From the NCBI GenBank assembly GCA_903847205.1, contig CAINDA010000045.1, forward strand, positions 1-64,000: 64,000 bases of DNA, written 5' to 3'. Position 1 is the stretch's first letter. Every line of letters begins with the position of its first letter. The notes beneath the pieces were generated by a model. The model was given only the letters and a program-made list of their open reading frames with translations, did no database searches and had not been told where the DNA came from. This document shows, in pieces, positions 55,185-64,000 of this stretch. This stretch comes from an uncultured Bacteroidota bacterium. GTDB lineage: Bacteria > Bacteroidota > Bacteroidia > 2-12-FULL-35-15. The position numbers were made by a program, and so were the translations under genes.

Positions 55185-58100
55185 TTAAAAATAAGCCCTC
55201 ACCTGCGCACCGCCTGTATGAATAGCTTTAACACCTTCTGATTTGCGTCCGTCATACGTAAAACTCAATTGCATATTGTTCGATAAATTACGCTGATAAG
55301 TAAGCCCCCAAGTGATGTTCTGCCCTGCTTTCAATGCATCCAGCATTTCAAATGCAAGAGAAGTATTCAGCTGAACATCATTATATTTTATTTGAATATA
55401 ATTTGCTTTTAAACTCAGGCTCCCTTTCTGCAGCACATTGTATTTAAGCTCTGCGCCGTAATCCATCAGGTTTGCGTGCTGTGCACCAAACTCCGCATTG
55501 TTTTTTTTATCGGTGTATTTAAATGAAACCGCTGCCCGGAAAGCTGTATTAGGCTGATAGCTGAATTTCGGCTGGGCGTCATAATATAAAATAGAATAGT
55601 TGCGGGTGCTGAAATATTGTGAATTACTCATTTTTGCACCGTCTTGACCACTGATATTCCAGCTGAATTCCTTGGACATATTCCACCGAATGCGGGCTTC
55701 CAAATAAGTATTCTGCCTTGTATCAAACCCGCTTACCAAAAGTGTTTTATTGCGCACATCCTGGTAAATAAGGTCAAGCCCGGCAAGAGAGCTTGACTGG
55801 TTAATAAACAATGTGTTCATGAAAGAAGAATTCATTGTAACTAAACTTATATCATTGGCTGCATTCAAAAAAGGATTATAGGCTTTTGCGAGATCGTTCT
55901 CTGTTGTTTTTCTATCGGCGCGGAACGCCGTCTGATTTGAAAAATGGGAAATAAATTTCCGGACACCAGTTTTGCCGGCCCACAATGCAGAAGGGTTTAA
56001 CAGCATTGTCTGGCTGAATTGGTTGGTAAAAACTTTAATATAATCGCTGGTAGGCGTATAAACCTTAATAAAAGTGCCTTGTCCGGGGAAAGCCGCTATT
56101 TCAAATTCGTTTAATTCTTTTATGCCGTTGTTGTTATAGTCAATCCAGGTGTATGCGCCGAGCCCGGCTGCAACTTCTATGTAGGAGAATTCTTTTTTTA
56201 CTTCCAGTCCCGATCCTATTTCATAAAAAGTATTTGAACTTAAAAACCCTTTCCCTAAACGAAAATTGTATTCAATCCTTGAAACCAATGAATTGTCGGG
56301 CTTTTGAAGTGTTAGTGCCGTATCTATAATCTGCAGGCGGCGGTAAGCCGCATTAATTTTCAAACGGTTATTGGGGTTTTGAAGCAGTTCAAAAAAGCAG
56401 CCATAGCTCTCTGCAAATGCGGCTCTGTTGAGTCCGCTGTTTGCAATCGAATTTCTTACAGCAAAATCAGTTCGCTGTTTATAATTTAAGCCGTAGCGGG
56501 TTTTTGATGTGTCGGCATTCTGGATATAGCTCTGCCATTCCCAGAATTTATAACTGTTTGAGAGCAGCGAATCTTTTTTAAGTTTTGTAAATTTGTTTTG
56601 TTCAAACTCATCTTTAATTCCCAATGTTATCCATTTTATTCTTTTGGATATTCCGCTTTTATGCCTATAGAAGTTAGTATTAGAAGTACTTGAAGAGTTT
56701 AATAAACTTCCGTTGTATTGAATATTAAATCCTTTTTTCGAAAAATTAAAATCCGCCTGGTGTTTATCCGCATTGTAATTTGTTCCTTCAAAAAGCGCGT
56801 TGAATTTATATGAAGCAGTTCCAAGTGTTTTTTTTACTAATCCCAGCGATGCGCCTATAATGTGCTGATCAGCCAAAGCAGCAGTTACGTTGCCGCGGTT
56901 CCAATCACGCTCAAATTCAACACTTCGGTATCGTTCTATCGGAGAAAAGTTTTTCTGAACATATTCATAATTTACATTTGTAAGCAGTGTCAAAGGATCT
57001 GAAGCAGAATCTTGAGACGCCCTTGTCTTCGGTTTATCTAAATTTGAATTGTCTGGTTGTTTACTGCCTATAGGCCTTGCATTATCAAAATTGATTTTAA
57101 GTGCGGAGCCTGCGTCTTTACTGCTTTTCACCGAAGAAAAGGTATTGATATTATTATTGCTCGCGGCCGCCTCAACAGAAAGTCTGCTGTTTGCTGAAAA
57201 AGCATACTCAATACCCGTCGTTACCATTTGTTTTTGTTTGGGCGTTATCAATTGAATAATCGGCTCAAAACTGCCCCGCGGTTTATGAGTAATGCTGTCG
57301 GGCGCTATCCATTGAAACACTTTGCCGTTTGCTGCAGATGCAGTCTGATTATAATTACCATTACCCTGCCCTGTATTGCTGAATGTTACCCGAAAGTGAG
57401 CCACAGTGCTGTTAGTGCTGTATAAAAATACATTGTGATAATGATTGCTGCCGATAATAGTATCCTTTTTTTGATACAGCACTTCATTGGTATTAAATGC
57501 AATACTGTCGTAGCCCGGCGCCACAGCAAGCGATAAAGTATCACCTATCCGCGACAGCAGCTGCTTTTGCTGATCTGTTAAATTCTGCTGAACCGGCTGG
57601 TTTTTATTATCCTGCTCCGAATAAATATTAAAATGAAGTTTAAGTTTATCACTCTCAAAATCATTTCCAAAATGAACCAGCGAGCGCGCATAATTCTTAT
57701 CGGAATACTGAAACTCAACAACAATCCGTTTATCCTTTGTAATCTGCTGTTTGGCGGTAAATGTAATTTCTGATGTATTGTAATTAATTACGTAATCATT
57801 CTCCTGCCCTCTGTCCATGAGCCTTCCGTCGATATACACTTTTTCAGTTCCCGACAATATAATAATGAACGGCTCGTTTTCTGCCCCTTGCAGCCGATAA
57901 GGGCCTTGGTTGCTTTCAACGCCCTGTATCTGGCTTCGCGCAAACTTCCCTTTCGAAACAGCTGCGCTCAGTGATGTTTTAAAAACACCCTCTTTCTTCA
58001 CATCTGTTGATTCGCCCTTTTTAAAAGAGGGAGCTGGATTAATTTTTAACACCGCTGCAAAGCTTATGCCCTGTGCTTTTTTATTAAAATTCATAAAATA

Positions 58101-58865
58101 AGATGCCGGCCTTGTCAGCTGAAAATCGCCGGCGGTAAGCTTAGAGCCTGCGCTTGAAAGCTGAATAAATACCTTGTCAAACTCCTGCAGCTGCTGTGTG
58201 TTTCCTTCCGGCTGAATAGGAATATTATTGTCGGAAGCTGCTAATAAAATATCAATATTATTGCTCAAATGTCCCGATAACTGCAGATTCAAATTTGAAT
58301 TAACCGCCATTTCCTGTGTGTTCCCGAAGGATATACCGCGTGAAATACTGCCGCTTTTATTCAATCCCTCCATTTTAAAAATATCTTCGCTTTTTGATTC
58401 GATATTATAATTAAATGGATTTGTATGCCCGAATAAATCAGGCTTTATGCTGCTCGCATCCTTATGTTTTACTTCAGCGGAAAATAAATACGGAAATGTT
58501 TTATAAGATACTTTAAAGCTGTCGGAAGCAAAATTGTCTTCCTTCTTTTTCAGCCGGAGAAGCTGGAATGTTTCAATACTGTCCCCCTTCTTTTTCAGAA
58601 GGGAATAGGGGGATGTTTCAATTTTTTTTCTATTCAAATACAGCAGCCCCTCAGCGTAATTTATTTTGTAAAAAGATGCGTCCAGCAGTATTCCTTCATC
58701 GTTCATAAGCGCAAAGGAGCCGGGAATAATGCTTAGAGTATCTACTCTGAGAGTATCGCCTTTCACTATCAGCCGCCTGACATGGGCATTGTTCAGGTAT
58801 TGTGCAAATCCTCCGACACACAAAAACTGCATCAGAAAAAACAATATTATTTTTCGAAATATCAC
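55185..58865 (-). CDS. Large outer-membrane beta-barrel-like protein
   Basis: The 1226-residue protein starts at GTG 58865 with a signal peptide (KIILFFLMQFLCVGGFAQ). It is mostly beta, with repeated short hydrophobic strands, such as NLNLQLSGHLSNNIDILLAASD and KLTAGDFQLTRPASYFMNFNKKAQGISFAA, and ends TYDGRKSEGVKAIHTGGAQVRAYF, a terminal Phe as in barrels. An acidic loop DYNNNGIKELNEFEIAAF (about 905-922) resembles a calcium-binding loop also seen in SprA-like proteins. I recall conserved Bacteroidetes proteins of this kind of unknown role; whether it belongs to the type IX apparatus cannot be told. Confidence 0.7.
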   Translation of the reverse strand: MIFRKIILFFLMQFLCVGGFAQYLNNAHVRRLIVKGDTLRVDTLSIIPGSFALMNDEGILLDASFYKINYAEGLLYLNRKKIETSPYSLLKKKGDSIETFQLLRLKKKEDNFASDSFKVSYKTFPYLFSAEVKHKDASSIKPDLFGHTNPFNYNIESKSEDIFKMEGLNKSGSISRGISFGNTQEMAVNSNLNLQLSGHLSNNIDILLAASDNNIPIQPEGNTQQLQEFDKVFIQLSSAGSKLTAGDFQLTRPASYFMNFNKKAQGISFAAVLKINPAPSFKKGESTDVKKEGVFKTSLSAAVSKGKFARSQIQGVESNQGPYRLQGAENEPFIIILSGTEKVYIDGRLMDRGQENDYVINYNTSEITFTAKQQITKDKRIVVEFQYSDKNYARSLVHFGNDFESDKLKLHFNIYSEQDNKNQPVQQNLTDQQKQLLSRIGDTLSLAVAPGYDSIAFNTNEVLYQKKDTIIGSNHYHNVFLYSTNSTVAHFRVTFSNTGQGNGNYNQTASAANGKVFQWIAPDSITHKPRGSFEPIIQLITPKQKQMVTTGIEYAFSANSRLSVEAAASNNNINTFSSVKSSKDAGSALKINFDNARPIGSKQPDNSNLDKPKTRASQDSASDPLTLLTNVNYEYVQKNFSPIERYRSVEFERDWNRGNVTAALADQHIIGASLGLVKKTLGTASYKFNALFEGTNYNADKHQADFNFSKKGFNIQYNGSLLNSSSTSNTNFYRHKSGISKRIKWITLGIKDEFEQNKFTKLKKDSLLSNSYKFWEWQSYIQNADTSKTRYGLNYKQRTDFAVRNSIANSGLNRAAFAESYGCFFELLQNPNNRLKINAAYRRLQIIDTALTLQKPDNSLVSRIEYNFRLGKGFLSSNTFYEIGSGLEVKKEFSYIEVAAGLGAYTWIDYNNNGIKELNEFEIAAFPGQGTFIKVYTPTSDYIKVFTNQFSQTMLLNPSALWAGKTGVRKFISHFSNQTAFRADRKTTENDLAKAYNPFLNAANDISLVTMNSSFMNTLFINQSSSLAGLDLIYQDVRNKTLLVSGFDTRQNTYLEARIRWNMSKEFSWNISGQDGAKMSNSQYFSTRNYSILYYDAQPKFSYQPNTAFRAAVSFKYTDKKNNAEFGAQHANLMDYGAELKYNVLQKGSLSLKANYIQIKYNDVQLNTSLAFEMLDALKAGQNITWGLTYQRNLSNNMQLSFTYDGRKSEGVKAIHTGGAQVRAYF

Positions 58866-59007
58866 AGATTTAAAAGTACTATTAAATTTATATACCGTCG
58901 CATTTATTGCATTCAGGTGATGTCACTAACGCAGAGCAGGGCATTATTATTTTGGTATATTTTCCCGACGCCCGATTTTATCTTTATGTTCCGACAAATG
59001 CTTTTTA

Positions 59008-59015
59008 TATATTTG
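59008..59015 (+). promoter_or_regulatory. Possible -7 box of the exonuclease gene
   Basis: TATATTTG matches TAnnTTTG, 25 bp ahead of ATG 59041. No -33 TTTG is visible at the usual distance. Confidence 0.3.
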
Positions 59016-59040
59016 TCCATCATACTTAATACGGAGAATT

Positions 59041-59808
59041 ATGACAAAAATTATAACATACAATTTAAATGGCATCCGTTCAGCGATGAGCAAGGGACTC
59101 ATGGACTGGATTAAAGCTGCAGATCCGGATATTTTATGTGTTCAGGAATTAAAAGCAGAACCCGGACAGTTAGATTTAACTATTTTTGAAAATGCAGGCT
59201 ACCATCACTATTGGTTTCCTGCTCAGAAAAAAGGATACAGCGGTGTTGCAATTTTTTCAAAACGAAAACCGGATCATGTAGAATATGGCTGCGGCATTCC
59301 AGAGTATGATTTTGAAGGACGTGTTATCCGCGCAGATTATGGCGGCATCTCCGTAATGAGCGTATATCATCCAAGCGGCAGCAGCGGGGAAGAACGTCAG
59401 GCATTTAAAATTAAATGGCTTGCCGCTTTTCAAAACTATATCGACAAGTTAAAAAAAGAGCGCCCAAAACTTATTATCTGCGGCGATTACAACATCTGCC
59501 ATCAGCCCATTGATATCCATAACCCAAAGAGCAACGCAAACAGCAGCGGTTTTTTACCAGAAGAACGAGAGTGGATCGGCAATTTTATGAAGTCGGGGTT
59601 TGTTGACAGCTTCCGCCATTTTAACAAAGAGCCGCATAACTACACATGGTGGAGTTTCAGGTCTGCCGCCAGATCTAAAAACCTTGGCTGGCGTATTGAT
59701 TATAATCTCGTGAGCAGCAATATAGAGCCCCTGATGAAACGCGCGGCCATTTTACCCGAAGCCAAACATTCCGATCATTGTCCTGTTTTAATTGAGGTAG
59801 ATTTTTAA
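59041..59808 (+). CDS. xth: Exodeoxyribonuclease III (ExoA/Xth type)
   Basis: The 255-residue AP endonuclease/exonuclease starts MTKIITYNLNGIRSAM. Landmarks are DILCVQELKAEPGQ (catalytic Glu near 38), GYSGVAIFSKRKP (about 74), VYHPSGSSGEE, LIICGDYNICHQPIDIH (about 143), FVDSFRH, YTWWSFRS, LGWRIDYNLVS and KHSDHCPVLIEVDF (final His). This is a DNA base-excision repair enzyme. Complete and cytoplasmic. Confidence 0.95.
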   Translation: MTKIITYNLNGIRSAMSKGLMDWIKAADPDILCVQELKAEPGQLDLTIFENAGYHHYWFPAQKKGYSGVAIFSKRKPDHVEYGCGIPEYDFEGRVIRADYGGISVMSVYHPSGSSGEERQAFKIKWLAAFQNYIDKLKKERPKLIICGDYNICHQPIDIHNPKSNANSSGFLPEEREWIGNFMKSGFVDSFRHFNKEPHNYTWWSFRSAARSKNLGWRIDYNLVSSNIEPLMKRAAILPEAKHSDHCPVLIEVDF

Positions 59809-59908
59809 TCCGTTTATCCGACACAGTTTTTATGGTATTCTCTATGAAATTTACAGATTAACTGATACCTTTGCAAATGCGAGTTTTAATATGCCTTTTT
59901 TATAAAGT

Positions 59909-61651
59909 ATGAAAAAAACAATTTATTTATTTTTGGCTGTTGTATTTTTAGCATCCTGCGGGGGTAAGCACAGCACTACCGGGGAGTCTCGAAAGGCCAG
60001 CGGAGGTGTATATTACGGCGGGGTTTTTAGAATGAACGAAATAGAAGATTTCCGCAACCTTTTCCCTTTAAACGTTACCGAAGTTACTTCTCAGCGAATT
60101 ACCAATCAAGTTTATGAAGGTTTGGTAAAACTATCCCAGACCGACTTAGCTATTCTGCCTTCTCTCGCCGAAAAATGGGTGAGAAATGCCGACGCCACAC
60201 AATGGACATTCACTATACGCAAAGGAGTAAAATTTCACGACGACCCGTGCTTTCCTGATGGGAAAGGGCGCGAAATTATCGCAAAAGATTTTAAATACTG
60301 TTTTGAAAAATTGTGTACCTCAAGTCCCGAAAATCAGCAGTTCGGCAATACATTTAAAGATAAAGTTGTTGGCGCCAATGAATATTTTCAATCAACGTTT
60401 GATAACAAACCTTTGGAAGCAGGTGTTTCAGGAGTAAAAGTAATTGATGACAACACATTACAAATTACGCTGCTTTATCCCTTCGCCGGTTTCTTAAATA
60501 TATTGAGTACTCCCGGATGCTGGCTTTATCCTAAGGAAGCGTTTGAAAAATACGGAGTTGATATGCGTGCAAAATGCGTCGGAACAGGACCTTTCCAGGT
60601 TAAAAGCATTAAAGAAGGCGAAGCCGTTATTTTAGAACGGAATCCGAATTATTGGGACAAAGATGAATTCGGCAACCAGCTTCCTTATCTGGATGCTCTT
60701 AAATTCACTTTCATAAAAGAAAAAAAATCGGAATTGCTGGAATTTAAAAGAGGTAATTTAGATATGATTTTCCGTATTCCCGTTGAAATGATTTCTGATA
60801 TTTTAGGAGAACTCGACCACGCTAAAGAAGCAAATGCCCCTTTTGATCTGCAGGTAATTCCAGCAATGAGTATATTCTATTACGGTTTCCAGGAACAAAG
60901 CGGAATTTTTGATAAAAAAGAAGTGCGCCTTGCATTTAATTATGCTATCGACCGCGAAAAAATTGTCACCTACACACTGCAGGGGGAAGGTATTCCAGGG
61001 ATTTACGGCATTGTTCCCCCTTCTTTTAAAGACTACAATTCCAAAAGTTTAAAAGGCTATACGTATGATCCTGATAAAGCCAGAAAATTTTTGACGGCAG
61101 GCGGTTTCCCGAACGGAATAGGGTTTCCGAAATTAACGCTTCAGATTAACAGCGGCGGAGGCGATAGAAATATTCAAACAGCAGAAGTAATTCAAAAGAT
61201 GCTGAAAGAAAATTTAAATATTGATATTGAAATTAATGTTCTTCCTTTTGCAGAACACCTTGAACGTTTAGAAACAGGCAAGGCGCTATTTTGGAGAACG
61301 GGATGGCAGGCTGATTATCCTGATCCTGAAACATTCTTAACGCTGCTTTACAGCAAACATATTCCAAAAAATTTAACAGATAAATCATTTTTAAACTCCG
61401 TACGCTACAAGAGTGCGAAATTCGATTCACTCTTTTCTGCTGCTACTCAGGAAGTCGATGTCCAAAAGAGAATGAGCCTGTATCTGAAAGCTGACCAAAC
61501 AGCCATTGACGATGCCGCAATCATGCCTATTTTTTATGATGAAAATTACCGTCTTGTTCAAACGTATATAAAAAATTTCCCGGTAAATGCTATGGAATAC
61601 CGCGATTTAACACGTGTTTATTTCGAGCCTAAAACAGAGATAAAAAAATAG
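59909..61651 (+). CDS. Peptide/nickel-type ABC substrate-binding lipoprotein
   Basis: The 580-residue protein begins with a lipoprotein signal (LAVVFLASC). It belongs to the SBP_bac_5 group: TSQRITNQVYEGLVKLSQ (about 54), WTFTIRKGVKFHDDPCF (about 95), CVGTGPFQVKSI (about 225), NPNYWDKDEFGNQLPYLD (about 245), RLAFNYAIDREKIV (about 345) and GWQADYPDPETFL (about 465). It binds peptides or similar solutes outside the inner membrane for an ABC importer. No permease or ATPase gene lies next to it. A strong terminator follows. Confidence 0.9.
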   Translation: MKKTIYLFLAVVFLASCGGKHSTTGESRKASGGVYYGGVFRMNEIEDFRNLFPLNVTEVTSQRITNQVYEGLVKLSQTDLAILPSLAEKWVRNADATQWTFTIRKGVKFHDDPCFPDGKGREIIAKDFKYCFEKLCTSSPENQQFGNTFKDKVVGANEYFQSTFDNKPLEAGVSGVKVIDDNTLQITLLYPFAGFLNILSTPGCWLYPKEAFEKYGVDMRAKCVGTGPFQVKSIKEGEAVILERNPNYWDKDEFGNQLPYLDALKFTFIKEKKSELLEFKRGNLDMIFRIPVEMISDILGELDHAKEANAPFDLQVIPAMSIFYYGFQEQSGIFDKKEVRLAFNYAIDREKIVTYTLQGEGIPGIYGIVPPSFKDYNSKSLKGYTYDPDKARKFLTAGGFPNGIGFPKLTLQINSGGGDRNIQTAEVIQKMLKENLNIDIEINVLPFAEHLERLETGKALFWRTGWQADYPDPETFLTLLYSKHIPKNLTDKSFLNSVRYKSAKFDSLFSAATQEVDVQKRMSLYLKADQTAIDDAAIMPIFYDENYRLVQTYIKNFPVNAMEYRDLTRVYFEPKTEIKK

Positions 61652-61667
61652 AAAAAAATCTAAAAAT

Positions 61668-61704
61668 AAAAAAGCCATTCTTGAATTATAAGAATGGCTT
61701 TTTT
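61668..61704 (+). terminator. Rho-independent terminator
   Basis: GCCATTCTT (61674-61682) pairs with AAGAATGGC (61690-61698), flanked by an A-run before and a T-run after. It ends the transcript of the binding-protein gene and may work both ways. Confidence 0.9.
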
Positions 61705-61848
61705 ATTTGATAAAATGCTTAATTATTAACAGACCTCCCGCACTTACTGCGATTTTATTGTGCATAACGTTTATCGCACCCAGAAAAAATCATCCTCAAT
61801 TATTAATAGTTTTGTATTCCTGATTTAATAATTTTTAATTATCCGCAA

Positions 61849-62856
61849 ATGAAAAACTGCTTTAAATACCTCACTTTATTAATAATCATAAGTGCAATAG
61901 TTTCATGCGTTCCCCAGCGTAAATTGGAGGAGGAGCAAGCTAAACGGGCAAACTGTGACAAAGAGCTTGCTGCATTAAAAATAACAAGCCAGGAGTGTGA
62001 AGCCAAACTTACGGAAGCCGGGAAAAAATTAGCTGATAATTTAAGACAGATTACCGGACTTCAAAAAGACACATCGATGATCTCGGAAAACTGCCATAGG
62101 TTTGTATCAAAGTATGATCAGCTCAATCAAATAAACGAACAACTGTTAGACAAATACAATCATTTATTAGCCGGCAATGCAGCCGACACTAAAAAACTAT
62201 CGGGCGAATTACAATTAACGCAGGAACAGCTTCTCAAAAAGCAGGATGAATTAAAACTGCTGGAAACACAGTTAAATGCTCAAAAGAAAAATCTGGAGGA
62301 ACTCACTGCAGAGTTAAAAAAACGCGAAGCACGTGTTACCGAATTAGAAGGCGTTCTTAAAAAGAAAGACGATGCTGTTAACGATTTAAAGAAAAAATTA
62401 ACCGATGCCCTATTCGGCTTTGAAGGCAAGGGCTTGACCATTACTCAGAAAAACGGTAAGGTATATGTTTCGATGGAGGAAAATCTTTTGTTCGCATCCG
62501 GCAGCACAACTGTGGAAGCAAAGGGCATTGAAGCATTAAAAAAAGTAGCAAAGGTGCTTGAACAGAATTCTGATATAAATATTTTAATTGAAGGGCACAC
62601 TGATGATGTGCCAATGACGGGTAAAGGAGATATAAAAGACAATTGGGATTTAAGCGTAATGCGGGCTACCTCTATTGTTAAAATAATTACTAAAAACAGC
62701 TCTGTAGATTCCAGAAGACTTACAGCAGCCGGACGAGGAGAGTATTTTCCCATTGACCCCGCAAAAACTGCTGAAGCGCGCAAGAAAAACCGCAGAACCG
62801 AAATTATTTTAACTCCGAAATTAGACGAACTTTTCAAAGTTCTGGAAACAAACTAA
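61849..62856 (+). CDS. OmpA-like lipoprotein with coiled coil
   Basis: The 335-residue product has a lipobox in IVSCVP (Cys about 20). Residues about 25-190 are a long charged coiled coil (KLEEEQAKRANCDKE through LKKKDDAVNDLKKKL). Residues about 205-330 are an OmpA peptidoglycan-binding domain: LLFASGSTTVEAKGIEALK, INILIEGHTDDVPM, NWDLSVMRATSIVKI, RLTAAGRGEYFPI and RKKNRRTEIIL. It is anchored in the outer membrane and probably links it to the wall. The convergent gene starts 65 bp past it. Confidence 0.9.
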   Translation: MKNCFKYLTLLIIISAIVSCVPQRKLEEEQAKRANCDKELAALKITSQECEAKLTEAGKKLADNLRQITGLQKDTSMISENCHRFVSKYDQLNQINEQLLDKYNHLLAGNAADTKKLSGELQLTQEQLLKKQDELKLLETQLNAQKKNLEELTAELKKREARVTELEGVLKKKDDAVNDLKKKLTDALFGFEGKGLTITQKNGKVYVSMEENLLFASGSTTVEAKGIEALKKVAKVLEQNSDINILIEGHTDDVPMTGKGDIKDNWDLSVMRATSIVKIITKNSSVDSRRLTAAGRGEYFPIDPAKTAEARKKNRRTEIILTPKLDELFKVLETN

Positions 62857-62920
62857 TACAGCAATCCAAAACTATTTGGATAGATACTATTTCCGGCATC
62901 TGATTTTTTAAAACAGAAGA

Positions 62921-64000
62921 TTATCTGATTAAGGTAACAACACCTTTGTAGCTGTGTTTTTTGTTTTTAAAATCAGTAACGTTAACCGAATACACATACA
63001 CATCGTGCTGAGCAGTATCACTGCCGTGATTTGCCTTACCGTCCCACCCTTTGCTCATATCATTGGAATAAAAAATTAAATTTCCCCAGCGGTCAAATAT
63101 CATCATTTCATATTCTTTAATGAATATTCCTCTTCCTAAAAAAGTATCGTTTATACCGTCGTCATTGGGAGTAAAGGTATTGGGAATATAAAATAAAAAA
63201 TCCGGTTCAATTACAATGGTTTGATACGCTGTGTCAGCACAGTTATACTGAGTGGAAGCGATGAGTGTGATTAGATAAGTTCCGGTATCGGCATAGGTAT
63301 GGGGAAGCGGATTTTTTATGACGGCCGTATCCAAATCACCGAAATTCCAATGCCAATAGTTTGTGCCGACAGATTGATCTGTTACCGAAATTACAGGGTT
63401 CACAATGCTTACGCTGCCCGGCAATGCGGAAAACACTGCCTCCGGGTTTGGGTATACTGTGATATAATTATTCTTTGTCTTTATACTTGAGCATCCGCTG
63501 TCGGAAGTCACTTTTAAAGTAACATTCAATAACGCCGGAGAAAAAACAGATGTATCTATATAGCACTTCCGCGGATTTTGTAAGCTGACTGCAGGGCTTC
63601 CATCACCAAAATTCCATAGCCAGGCCGCATTGGTACCCGGCGCTGAAGAAGGAATGTTATGAAAATTTACGCAGAGAGGTTCGCATCCAATAGTATCGTC
63701 TGCTGAAAAATTAACAACCGGATTTGGATTTACAAAAACAACTTTTGTGATAGAATCGGGGCAGCCGAAATTTGTCACAACTAATAGCTGGACAATGTAA
63801 GAACCAGCTCCCGCATAAAGATGGGAAGTGTTTTTATTCGTATTCAGCGGACTGCCGTCAGCAAAATTCCACCCCCATGAATGTATAGTATCCGTTGGTG
63901 GAATGTGAGAGGAGTCTGAGAAATACACCGTCGATCCATCGCAAACATTCTGTGCAGCGATTGCAGCATGAGGCAGAGGATGCACCACAGTACTTTTCGA
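62921..64000 (-). CDS. PKD protein with gliding-motility C-terminal domain, truncated by window edge
   Basis: The gene runs off the right edge: the frame stays open through 64000 upstream of the first GTG at 63988, so the N-terminus is missing. At least 355 residues are visible: three PKD-like domains with WGWNFADGSPLNTN, WLWNFGDGSPAVSLQ and YWHWNFGDLDTAV, each about 85 residues. A type B sorting domain follows: IPNTFTPNDDGINDTFLG, EMMIFDRWGNLIFYS and YKGVVTLIR. A surface protein exported through type IX secretion, perhaps similar to the 10029-16820 product. Confidence 0.9.
   Translation of the reverse strand, partial: SKSTVVHPLPHAAIAAQNVCDGSTVYFSDSSHIPPTDTIHSWGWNFADGSPLNTNKNTSHLYAGAGSYIVQLLVVTNFGCPDSITKVVFVNPNPVVNFSADDTIGCEPLCVNFHNIPSSAPGTNAAWLWNFGDGSPAVSLQNPRKCYIDTSVFSPALLNVTLKVTSDSGCSSIKTKNNYITVYPNPEAVFSALPGSVSIVNPVISVTDQSVGTNYWHWNFGDLDTAVIKNPLPHTYADTGTYLITLIASTQYNCADTAYQTIVIEPDFLFYIPNTFTPNDDGINDTFLGRGIFIKEYEMMIFDRWGNLIFYSNDMSKGWDGKANHGSDTAQHDVYVYSVNVTDFKNKKHSYKGVVTLIR

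Overview
The window looks like a chromosomal segment of a Bacteroidota (Bacteroidetes) bacterium. The evidence is several very large secreted proteins with gliding-motility-type (type B) or type A C-terminal sorting domains of the type IX secretion system, menaquinone synthesis by the futalosine route (mqnC), Bacteroidetes-style TAnnTTTG -7 boxes, and few Shine-Dalgarno sites. No rRNA or tRNA gene was recognised.

Layout. 1-1312: no convincing gene; 126-bp tandem hairpin repeats, then an array of 12-bp palindromes on a 21-bp period. 1313-3731: a small fibronectin-III (FN3) protein and a complete-looking IS1182-family element. 4063-9981: an AT-rich accessory island holding an Mrr-nuclease/STAND NTPase, an OLD-family ATPase/TOPRIM nuclease, a small unknown protein and an MntA/HepT toxin-antitoxin pair, with three copies of an ~88-bp two-hairpin repeat placed after these units. 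10029-16820: a 2263-residue type IX secretion cargo protein. 17267-30183: mostly minus-strand genes, namely a YHS lipoprotein, GNAT, RDD membrane protein, thioredoxin-OmpA fusion, AlkD-like repair protein, DUF296 protein, TPR-SpoIIE phosphatase, PKD cargo protein, HD hydrolase, DUF1801, YCII, pfkA and a THUMP methyltransferase. 30581-44241: mostly plus-strand genes, namely a lipoprotein, a TerB-ABCG transporter, a type B cargo protein, mqnC, an MBL hydrolase (minus), a caspase-like His/Cys protein, an AidB-like acyl-CoA dehydrogenase, a transglutaminase-like protein and a lipase. 44282-64000: an FG-GAP cargo protein, ybeY, pgk, a porin/cytochrome c pair, a second FN3 protein, a second 20-21-bp array, a membrane TPR-SpoIIE phosphatase, a 1226-residue outer-membrane protein, exonuclease III, a peptide-type binding lipoprotein, an OmpA lipoprotein, and a truncated type B cargo gene at the right edge.

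Two things stand out. (1) The two FN3 genes (1313-1930 and 51352-51951) look like distant relatives, and each has upstream (about 0.3-0.4 kb) an array of imperfect palindromes spaced 20-21 bp. The two array sequences are unrelated, yet the period and the dyad design are the same. In the first, the paired arm positions change together. The second is a 62-bp higher-order repeat of three half-site combinations. (2) The Mrr-STAND and OLD genes sit 36 bp apart on the same strand and may form an uncharacterised two-gene defence module beside a toxin-antitoxin pair.

The remaining genes suggest a gliding or surface-active heterotroph with ordinary glycolysis (pfkA, pgk), menaquinone-based respiration and cell-envelope functions. 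All functions are inferred from sequence read by eye; no database search was run.
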